From positions 1-6,807 of the forward strand of contig JABFXM010000605.1 of NCBI GenBank assembly GCA_013361745.1: 6,807 bases of DNA, written 5' to 3'. Under the pieces are notes generated by a model. It ran no database searches. It was not told the DNA's origin and worked only from the letters and a program-made list of their open reading frames with translations. Below, one piece after another: positions 1 to 6,807 of the stretch. The stretch is from Gemmatimonadaceae bacterium. GTDB lineage: Bacteria > Gemmatimonadota > Gemmatimonadetes > Gemmatimonadales > Gemmatimonadaceae. Made by a program: the position numbers and the translations under genes. The first letter of the stretch is position 1. Each line of letters begins with the position of its first letter.

Positions 1-1060
1 GCAGGCTCACCGCGAGGCCCGCGTCCTCGCCAAGGATCACCGCGGTCTCGTAGACCTCGCGCACCAGCGGCTCGAGGTGGATCGGTTCCGTCGCCAGCTC
101 GAAGCGCCCCTCGTCGGCGCGTGCGAGGGTGAGGAGGGAGTCGACCAGATCCGCCATCCGCGCGGTCTCCTGGAGCGCCTCTTCGAGCGCGACGAGCTGT
201 TCCGTGTGCGACGATCGCGGGTTCATCGCCCGCTCGACGTCGGCGCGGAGCACCGTGAGGGGAGTCTTCAGCTCGTGGCTCGCGTCCGCGGTGAAGCGCC
301 GCAGCGCGCCGAACGAGGTCTCGAGCCGGGCGATCATCGCGTTGAGCGTCGCCGACAGCCGGCCGAGCTCGTCCCCCGCTTCCGTCGGCAGACGGCGGTG
401 GAGGCTGCGGCCGTCGCTGATCGCCTCCACCTCGTTGATGATCAGCTCGACCGGCTTGAATGCGAGCCCGGAGATGAAGTATGCGCCGAAGGCGCCGACG
501 AGTATGAAGAGCGGGACGAGTCCGAGCATCGACATCGCCAGCGCGCTCGGCGCCGCGTCGGCGGAGCGCGTGTCCACGGCGCTCGCGACGCGCGCCACCT
601 GCGATTGGGCGACGGTGTCCGGACGCGCCGCGAGGAGGAGACGCATCGAGTCGAGCTGAACGAACTGCGCCGGCCCGTCGAGTCGCGCCTGCAGCGCCGC
701 CTGCTGCAGCCGGGCGAGATCGTCGAGGCTGAGCTGCCGGGCGAGGAAGGAGGCGTAGAGCGCGCGCCCGCTCGCGTCGAGGATGAGGACGTAGTCGCCG
801 ATCCCCTCCAGCTTCTTGTAGAGCTGCGGAGTGACCACCGGGCCCGTCGTCGAGTCGGTGCGCACCGTGAGGGGCATCCCCTCCTCTTCGGCGTTCGTCA
901 CCACGCGGAGCGCGGCGCCCGCCTGGTCCTCGACTCGTCCGGCGAGCTCGCGGTAGGCGCTCGCGCGTCGGGCCACGACGAGCACGAGGGAGAAGGCGAT
1001 GAGCGTCGCGGCGAGTGCGAGCGCGTAGGCGGTCGTCAGCCGTGCGCGGACGGTGGCCAC
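1..1060 (-). CDS. Membrane sensor histidine kinase, HAMP-HisKA type (C-terminus cut off by window edge)
   Basis: This is the sensor kinase partner of the OmpR-type regulator just upstream (1094-1762), with the same direction and a 33-bp gap, so the two are probably one operon. I translated 353 residues by hand from the GTG at 1060; an in-frame TGA at 1066-1064 leaves no earlier start. Visible parts are a transmembrane helix at about residues 9-31, a periplasmic sensor segment at about 32-172 with no family I recognise, a second helix at about 173-199, a HAMP linker at about 200-252, and the dimerisation/phosphoacceptor helix with H-box FTADASHELKTPLTVLR (His262). The ATP-binding domain would begin near residue 325; its N, G1, F and G2 boxes lie beyond position 1. 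The kinase should autophosphorylate His262 and pass phosphate to Asp51 of its partner. The stimulus cannot be read from the sequence. No clear Shine-Dalgarno precedes the GTG, so translation may be coupled to the regulator gene. Confidence 0.93.
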   Translation of the reverse strand, partial: MATVRARLTTAYALALAATLIAFSLVLVVARRASAYRELAGRVEDQAGAALRVVTNAEEEGMPLTVRTDSTTGPVVTPQLYKKLEGIGDYVLILDASGRALYASFLARQLSLDDLARLQQAALQARLDGPAQFVQLDSMRLLLAARPDTVAQSQVARVASAVDTRSADAAPSALAMSMLGLVPLFILVGAFGAYFISGLAFKPVELIINEVEAISDGRSLHRRLPTEAGDELGRLSATLNAMIARLETSFGALRRFTADASHELKTPLTVLRADVERAMNPRSSHTEQLVALEEALQETARMADLVDSLLTLARADEGRFELATEPIHLEPLVREVYETAVILGEDAGLAVSL

Positions 1061-1093
1061 GGGTCAGTGCGTGATGAGAGAGAGGCGTCCGAG

Positions 1094-1762
<669 letters not shown>

Positions 1763-1791
1763 TGACTACCAGGAGACGGAACGGCGGGGGC

Positions 1792-1857
1792 CACGAGGCA
1801 TGAGGCTAGTGTCATGACTGCCGAGTCACGAGACAGGACACTAAAGCACGAGGCAGC
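1792..1857. repeat. Array of degenerate 7-base repeats
   Basis: Read on the plus strand from 1792 the sequence divides into consecutive heptamers: CACGAGG, CATGAGG, CTAGTGT, CATGACT, GCCGAGT, CACGAGA, CAGGACA, then a six-base CTAAAG, then CACGAGG again. Most units fit a loose consensus CAYGAGN, and the first and last copies extend to the same 9-mer CACGAGGCA (1792-1800 and 1847-1855). The array lies between the start of the OmpR-type regulator and the stop of the sigma-54 activator gene, so it sits in the probable promoter region of the former. The phasing is seen directly. Whether it is a mobile repeat remnant, a protein-binding array or both is unknown. Confidence 0.6.
1807..1843. promoter_or_regulatory. 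Nested inverted repeats, possible operator
   Basis: The outer arms TAGTGTC (1807-1813) and GACACTA (1837-1843) are perfect complements. Inside them CATGACT and AGTCACG (1813-1830) form a second stem with one mismatch around the loop GCCG. The structure lies 45-81 bases upstream of the ATG of the OmpR-type regulator (1762), a position suited to a regulator-binding site or the start of its leader. I see no convincing -35/-10 pair. It overlaps the heptamer array, so the symmetry may simply come from repeat units in opposite orientations. Confidence 0.35.
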
Positions 1858-1883
1858 GGAGCGCCATTGGCGGCCCGCTGCCT
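1851..1883 (-). terminator. Hairpin terminator of the kinase/sigma-54 activator operon
   Basis: The arms 1851-1865 (AGGCAGCGGAGCGCC) and 1869-1883 (GGCGGCCCGCTGCCT) pair at 13 of 15 positions around a three-base ATT loop, giving a very stable GC-rich stem. It begins 25 bases past the TAG stop of the sigma-54 activator (1908-1910). On the minus strand the stem is followed by CGTGCTTTAG, a short and imperfect T-tract, so it is a plausible intrinsic or weakly Rho-assisted terminator. It would separate this operon from the OmpR-type operon downstream. Confidence 0.6.
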
Positions 1884-1907
1884 GTCGCGTGACGATGCGC
1901 CGCCGCG

Positions 1908-3265
<1,358 letters not shown>

Positions 3266-3269
<4 letters not shown>

Positions 3270-4828
3270 GTGGTCACCCGCGGCAGAAAGATGCGAAAGG
3301 TGGCGCCCTGCCCGACTGCGCTGTCCACCTCGATGCGGCCACCGTGCTCCGCGATGATCCCGTAGCAGATCGACAGGCCAAGGCCCGTGCCGCGCCCCGG
3401 CGGCTTCGTCGTGAAGAAGGGCTCGAAGATCTTCCGGAGATCGGGACGCTTGATCCCGTGCCCGTCGTCGGCGACTTCGGCGACGATCGAGTCGCCGTTC
3501 CCCGCGCCGCGCGTGCGCAGCTTCACGCGCCCCTGCTCCTGCATCGCGTCGGTCGCGTTGAGGAGGAGGGCCATGAACACCTGGATGAGCTGCTCCGCGT
3601 TGCCGTCGACCATTGGTACCGACTGCCGGTCGAGATCGAGCTCGATCGACATCTTCTTGAAGGTCGCGTGGTGCTTGAGAAGGAAGAGCGTCTTCTCGAT
3701 TACTTCGTTCAGGTCCACGAGCTCCTTGCCGACGGCGCGCGGACGACTGAACTCGAGCAGCCCGTTCACGATGCGCTTGCAGCGATGCACCTCCTGCTCG
3801 ATGATCGACAGGTAGTCGTCGCTCTCGCGCGGCGTTTCCTGGCCCGCTTCGGCCATCTCCCTGAGCTTGAGCTGCAGGCTCTCGCCGCAGGCGGCGATCG
3901 TCGCGAGGGGATTGTTGATCTCGTGCATGACGCCCGCGGCGAGCGTACCGATCGCCGCGAGCTTCTCCGCCTGCGCGAAGCGCTGCTGTGCCTCGCGCCA
4001 CTCGGTGATGTCCTCACCGATGGTGATCACGTGCGTCACCGCGGTGTCATCGACGCGCATCGGGATCTTCGTGATGCGGTAGGTGCGATGCTCGCCGGTC
4101 GCCTTGCTCTCCATCTGGAACTCGGCGATGCGTCCCGTCGAGAAGACGTCCTCGAACTCCTCGCGCAGCAGCTCGGCGGGCTGGCGGTGGAGGATCTCGA
4201 AGATCGTGCGCCCGATCGCCTCCTCACGGGACACGCCCTGCATCCCCGTCTCGCGCTTGCGATTCCACGCCTGGATGCGGAACTCGCGATCGATCACATA
4301 GAGCCCGACGGGCATCGAGTCGATGATGCGCTCGGTGAAGCGACGCTGCTGCTCGATCTGTCGCGTGCGGAGCGCGACCTCCGTCTCGAGCTGGCGTGAG
4401 TACTCCGCGTGCACGAGCGCCGGCGCGACCATGGTGCCGATCGTCGTGAGCAGCACGAACTCCTCGGTGGAGACCTCGCGCTCCATCCCGACCACGATCG
4501 CACCGAGAAGGCGCGGGCCGGTGGTCAGCCGGGCGAGCGCGAGCCCATCGCCGACGAGGGAGTTGTCATCGAGCCGCTTCCGGACATCGGCGACGGTGGT
4601 CGCGGAATCGCCGAGCGAGTACGCGCGCCAGAGTCCCGTCTCGTCGACGCGCCAGAGGGAGCACTCGTGCGCGCCGAGCGCGTCGGCGACGATCCCCAGC
4701 ACGCTCGGCACCACGCGGTCGAGCGCGTCCCCGGTCGCGAGCAGCGCCGCCACGTCCGCGATCGTCGCGATCGCGGGCGAGACGAGCTTGAGCGCGCTCG
4801 TTGGGGAAAGCCTGGCTGCGTGGGACAC
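3266..4828 (-). CDS. Cytosolic GAF-PAS sensor histidine kinase, NtrB-like
   Basis: This 520-residue kinase has no transmembrane helix or signal peptide, so it should sense an intracellular cue. A GAF-like domain spans about 15-140, then a charged helical linker (141-165). A PAS domain follows (about 166-285, with [20 protein letters not shown] and the C-terminal [14 protein letters not shown]). The catalytic core has H-box [11 protein letters not shown] (His302), N-box Asn424 in [15 protein letters not shown] (454-459), FEPFFTTK (468-475) and GTGLGLS (480-486), all typical of NtrB/AtoS-type kinases. It presumably phosphorylates the sigma-54 activator encoded next, with which it overlaps by four bases. 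Start choice: GTG at 4828 has GAGAGG four bases upstream and starts MSHAARLSP. The frame also stays open to a GTG at 4885 (539 residues), but those 19 extra codons contain the palindrome at 4849-4877 and show no domain signature. The ligand of the GAF domain is unknown. Confidence 0.95.
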
Positions 4829-4848
4829 TGAACCTCTCGGGACTCGGC

Positions 4849-4877
4849 GTGCCTCATCCGGGAATCGGACGAGGCAC
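4849..4877. promoter_or_regulatory. 12-bp-arm palindrome, possible activator binding site
   Basis: The arms GTGCCTCATCCG (4849-4860) and CGGACGAGGCAC (4866-4877) are complementary at 11 of 12 positions around the five-base spacer GGAAT. The dyad is centred 35 bases upstream of the preferred GTG start of the kinase gene and about 180 bases from the -12 part of the candidate sigma-54 promoter of the heat-shock gene. The size and distance suit an enhancer site for an NtrC-type regulator, or an autoregulatory operator. It could also act as a leader hairpin. If the kinase really starts at 4885, the dyad lies inside its first codons. Confidence 0.55.
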
Positions 4878-4923
4878 GAGCTCACAACGGACCGGCCTTA
4901 ATGGTGGCGAACAGGCACGGGAC

Positions 4924-4929
4924 ATTATG
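4924..4929 (-). promoter_or_regulatory. Candidate -10 element for the kinase/activator operon
   Basis: On the minus strand 4929-4924 reads CATAAT, five of six matches to TATAAT, in the middle of GC-rich DNA. Transcription would start near 4917, upstream of both possible kinase start codons. No good -35 hexamer sits 16-18 bases upstream, so this is only a candidate. Confidence 0.2.
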
Positions 4930-5031
4930 ACCGATGAAATGCCCAGTTCGTCACATCTGCCGATTCGACCCCGCGCGCGCAACGGTGGCAGCGGTCGATG
5001 GCGCTCAGGTGCAAGAACGGCAAGTGATTAC

Positions 5032-5047
5032 GGGTACATCGGTTGCC
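5032..5047 (+). promoter_or_regulatory. Candidate sigma-54 (-24/-12) promoter of the small heat-shock gene
   Basis: The 16 bases GGGTACATCGGTTGCC carry the invariant GG (5033-5034) and GC (5045-5046) ten bases apart, with a good TTGC -12 block and a partial -24 block (GGTAC against the usual GGCAC). Transcription would start near 5058, leaving a leader of about 67 bases. GG-N10-GC arises often by chance in GC-rich DNA, so the match itself is weak. Its value comes from the sigma-54 activator gene in the divergent operon. Confidence 0.3.
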
Positions 5048-5113
5048 CATTCGGGGACCGGCCGGGCGCGGAGGACCGCCGCCCGATGATCAAAGAGCTC
5101 CAGTCCAACCGAA

Positions 5114-5120
5114 AGGAGGA
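5114..5120 (+). promoter_or_regulatory. Strong ribosome binding site fixing the heat-shock gene start
   Basis: AGGAGGA lies four bases ahead of the ATG at 5125. It is the clearest Shine-Dalgarno in the window, and it shows that the in-frame codons upstream of 5125 are not translated as part of this protein. Confidence 0.85.
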
Positions 5121-5124
5121 ACAG

Positions 5125-5595
5125 ATGGCCTACCGCACGATGACCACGACCCCGGCGTTCAGCCTCCGCCGCGAGATCGACCGCCTGTTCGACGATGCCT
5201 TCGGCGGCAACGGAATGCGTGGAACCAGCGCCTGGATCCCCCCCGTCGACGTCCGCGAGTCCGACAGCGAGCTGGCGCTCGTCTTCGAGATCCCCGGTGT
5301 CTCGCCCGATCAGATCGACGTGACCACCGACAACGGGGTGCTCACCGTTCGCGGAGAGAAGCGCGAGGAGCGGAAGGAGGGGAACGAGCAGCAGTATCAT
5401 CTGGTGGAGCGCGTCTACGGCAGCTTCTCGCGCTCCTTCCAGCTCCCGAAGAACCTCGACGAGTCGAAGATCGACGCGCACTTCGAGAACGGCGTGCTCA
5501 CGGTCCGCATCCCGAAGGCGGCGCTCCCGCAGCCGAAGAAGATCCAGGTGAAGGCCGGCGGGAGCACCGGCGGGGAGAAAGTGGAGACCCGCTGA
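5125..5595 (+). CDS. Small heat-shock protein, Hsp20/alpha-crystallin family
   Basis: This 156-residue protein is an ATP-independent holdase chaperone expected to form cytosolic oligomers that bind unfolding proteins under stress. The N-terminal arm (1-37) begins MAYRTMTTTPAFSLRREIDRLFDDAF, typical of bacterial class A-like small heat-shock proteins. The alpha-crystallin domain (about 38-131) includes PPVDVRESDSELALVFEIPGV, the GVLTVRGEK strand and the hallmark FENGVLTVRIPK (120-131). The tail has I-Q-V at 140-142, a variant of the I-x-I/V motif that docks neighbouring dimers. Length is normal for the family. The ATG at 5125 is fixed by AGGAGGA just upstream; the frame is open to 4801 but that part overlaps the kinase gene. 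It is divergent from the kinase/sigma-54 activator operon, which could control it, and convergent with the glycoside hydrolase gene, from which a large inverted repeat separates it. Confidence 0.97.
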   Translation: MAYRTMTTTPAFSLRREIDRLFDDAFGGNGMRGTSAWIPPVDVRESDSELALVFEIPGVSPDQIDVTTDNGVLTVRGEKREERKEGNEQQYHLVERVYGSFSRSFQLPKNLDESKIDAHFENGVLTVRIPKAALPQPKKIQVKAGGSTGGEKVETR

Positions 5596-5596
5596 C

Positions 5597-5712
5597 GCAG
5601 GGGTCAGGGGTCGGGGGTCGGGGCTCGGCAGGATGCGGAACGAGGGAGTGGCCGAACGGCCCTCCCTCGTCCCACATCCCCTATCTGCCGACCCCTTACC
5701 CCTGACCCCTGC
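5597..5712. terminator. 116-bp imperfect inverted repeat between convergent genes, likely bidirectional terminator
   Basis: The left arm (5597-5654) and right arm (5657-5712) match in order along their whole length. GCAGGGGTCAGGGGT at the outer edge, TCGGCA, GGATGNGG and ACGAGGGAG recur in the reverse complement, and the inner GGCCG/CGGCC surround AA at 5655-5656. Small indels interrupt the match. The outer parts are 7-base tandem units: GGGGTCA, GGGGTCG, GGGGTCG, GGGCTCG on the left and CGACCCC, TTACCCC, TGACCCC on the right. It fills almost the whole gap between the heat-shock stop (5595) and the hydrolase stop (5715). A hairpin here could end transcription from both sides, although there is no T-tract. 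Family unknown to me; it may be a dispersed genomic repeat. Confidence 0.7.
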
Positions 5713-5714
5713 CC

Positions 5715-6807
5715 TTAGAGCTCCATCCTCGTGCCTAACCGTTCCTCGCGCTTCGTTCCGTCGGTGACGACGGTGACGCGGTCGCCGGTGATCACGACGT
5801 CGAGCGTCATGCCGCGGATCTTCACGCCGCGCAGCTCGACGTGGTCGAGGCCGAAGGGGAACGGGTCGATGGTGATCCCCTGCGCGTGCGGCCGGATGCC
5901 GACGACGTACTGGATGATCAGGTCGTCGATCGCGGCGAGCAGATGATCGTCCGCGCCGCCGACGAGCGAGGGATGGCCGGTGAAGGGGTTGTAGTCCGGG
6001 TAGCAGTTCGGGCGGCCGAGGTCTCCCTCGTGGAAGAGCATCCGGACGAAGCGATGCAGGAGCTGCGCGACGTTCCGGCGCAGGTGCGGCGCGTACGCGA
6101 CCGCGGCACGCGCGGCGCCCTCGATCGTGGCGCTCGTCACGAAGGGAATCGTCCGTCCCCCGCGCGGCGCCGCGTCCCCTTCCCCGCCGCGGTCGGCGTA
6201 CGGGGTGAAGGAGAGATCGTCGAGCGAGACGGAAGGGACCGGGAACGCGGTCCAGAAGCGATCGGGGTCGAACAGGTTGCGCTCGAGCCCCGCGAGATGA
6301 GCGGCGTTGGCGATGTCGGTGGCGTAGACGAAGAATCCGTTCGCGGCGCGCACCGCGGACCGCTCGCCGGTGGCGACATCGAAGTCGCGAAAGAGACCCT
6401 CCGCGCCATCCCACATCCGCTCGCGCACGGCCCGCGTGGAGCGCTCGGCGAAGGTGCGCCAGCGGAGCACGTCGTCCGCGGCGCCGGCGCGCGGCGCGAG
6501 TCGCTCGAGCGCGCGAAAGAGGGTGTACGCCCAGACGGTCGCGTCGACCGCCTTGAGCGGGCTGCCTAACGGCCGGCCGGCGAAGCGGGGCGAGGCCTCG
6601 CGTGGGGCCGGGTCGCCGGTCGCGTCGAACATCCCGGTCGCGTCGCGATCGCGCTCGCGGATGAGCCATTCGGCGTAGCGCGCGAAGGGGCGATAGACCT
6701 CACGCGCGAAGTCGTCGTCGGGGGCGGCGGCGTCGAGGGCGAGGAGTGCGTCGCCCCATGGCGCGGGCTCCGATCCGGAGGCGGCGGCCGGGTCGAGCGG
6801 GACGCGC
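5715..6807 (-). CDS. Glycoside hydrolase with (alpha/alpha)6 barrel, MGH1/GH63-like, C-terminal part
   Basis: The frame is open from the right edge to the TAA at 5717-5715 (363 residues visible), so the start and N-terminal half are outside the window. The ATG at 6632 is internal: residues before it (PFARYAEWLIRERDRDATGMFD) are typical helix-barrel sequence. The repeating helical pattern, FFVYATDIANAAHLAGL and PFVTSATIEGAARAAVAY fit the barrel shared by mannosylglycerate-hydrolase-like, GH63 and glycogen-debranching enzymes. NPFTGHPSL and LIIQYVVGIRPHAQGITIDPFPFG, followed by a beta-rich tail, fit the same group. Such enzymes hydrolyse alpha-glycosidic bonds; substrate and cellular location cannot be told. 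The motif ahead of NPFTG reads PDY (Asp271 of the fragment), whereas related proteins as I recall them have a Glu-containing E-H/N-Y there, so activity is uncertain. Two Leu codons (6568-6566 and 5738-5736) are the rare TTA, both in the same octamer. Confidence 0.85.
   Translation of the reverse strand, partial: RVPLDPAAASGSEPAPWGDALLALDAAAPDDDFAREVYRPFARYAEWLIRERDRDATGMFDATGDPAPREASPRFAGRPLGSPLKAVDATVWAYTLFRALERLAPRAGAADDVLRWRTFAERSTRAVRERMWDGAEGLFRDFDVATGERSAVRAANGFFVYATDIANAAHLAGLERNLFDPDRFWTAFPVPSVSLDDLSFTPYADRGGEGDAAPRGGRTIPFVTSATIEGAARAAVAYAPHLRRNVAQLLHRFVRMLFHEGDLGRPNCYPDYNPFTGHPSLVGGADDHLLAAIDDLIIQYVVGIRPHAQGITIDPFPFGLDHVELRGVKIRGMTLDVVITGDRVTVVTDGTKREERLGTRMEL

Larger units (their letters stand above)
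4829..5124. other. Divergent intergenic regulatory region
   Basis: This stretch of about 296 bases separates the minus-strand kinase/activator operon from the plus-strand small heat-shock gene and must hold the promoters of both. It contains the palindrome at 4849-4877, one of the more AT-rich patches of the region around 4921-4940, a candidate -24/-12 element at 5032-5047, a GC-rich hairpin at 5064-5084 and a strong ribosome binding site. I see no conserved small ORF, no CIRCE (HrcA) operator and no RNA gene in it. Confidence 0.7.

Noticed and set aside
1792..1857. Heptamer array as a CRISPR array
   Set aside because: The units are 7 bases with no spacers, and there are no cas genes in the window.
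4999..5014. TGGCGCTCAGGTGCA as a sigma-54 promoter
   Set aside because: The end blocks look good (TGGC and TGCA), but GG and GC are nine bases apart instead of ten, which normally abolishes sigma-54 recognition.
4801..5124. N-terminal extension of the heat-shock protein to 4801
   Set aside because: It would overlap the kinase gene, has no Hsp20 similarity, and a strong ribosome binding site marks the ATG at 5125.
4829..5124. CIRCE operator or sigma-32 promoter for the heat-shock gene
   Set aside because: There is no TTAGCACTC-N9-GAGTGCTAA. CCCATT at 5046-5051 resembles part of a sigma-32 -10 element, but no CTTGAA-like -35 lies at the right distance.
5005..6669. Minus-strand open frame of 554 codons across the heat-shock gene and hydrolase gene
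   Set aside because: It is antisense to Hsp20 and out of frame with the hydrolase; the composition is that of a shadow frame.

Overview
The window is high-GC bacterial DNA with strongly GC-biased third codon positions, several GTG starts and short intergenic gaps. It holds six protein genes: four on the minus strand for two separate two-component systems, one plus-strand small heat-shock protein, and one minus-strand glycoside hydrolase fragment. The codon style, the NtrC-type pair and intergenic DNA built from degenerate 7-base repeats suggest a Gemmatimonadota-like soil or environmental bacterium. That taxonomic reading is an inference; there is no rRNA or other phylogenetic marker here. 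No tRNA, rRNA, insertion sequence, integrase or CRISPR array was seen.

Layout from left to right. (1) 1-1762, minus strand: an OmpR-family response regulator followed 33 bp downstream by a membrane sensor histidine kinase that runs off the left edge before its ATP-binding domain. (2) 1763-1907: a compact intergenic region with an array of degenerate heptamers, nested inverted repeats and a strong hairpin just past the stop of the next operon. (3) 1908-4828 (or 4885), minus strand: a soluble GAF-PAS histidine kinase and a full NtrC-type sigma-54 activator, joined by a 4-base ATGA overlap. (4) 4829-5124: a divergent regulatory region with a 12-bp-arm palindrome, a GG-N10-GC sigma-54-like element and a strong ribosome binding site. 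(5) 5125-5595, plus strand: an Hsp20/alpha-crystallin small heat-shock protein. (6) 5597-5712: a 116-bp imperfect inverted repeat, again built of heptamers, filling the gap between convergent genes. (7) 5715-6807, minus strand: the C-terminal 363 residues of an (alpha/alpha)6-barrel glycoside hydrolase whose 5' end lies outside the window.

The most interesting hypothesis is functional. The cytosolic kinase/sigma-54 activator pair may control the divergent small heat-shock gene. The palindrome would be an upstream activator site about 180-195 bp from a candidate -24/-12 promoter. The activator has an intact GAFTGA loop, Walker motifs and a Fis-type helix-turn-helix, so it should be competent. 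The promoter match is weak, however, and the regulatory link is unproven. The second theme is the intergenic DNA, where 7-base degenerate tandem repeats with inverted symmetry occur on both sides of these operons.
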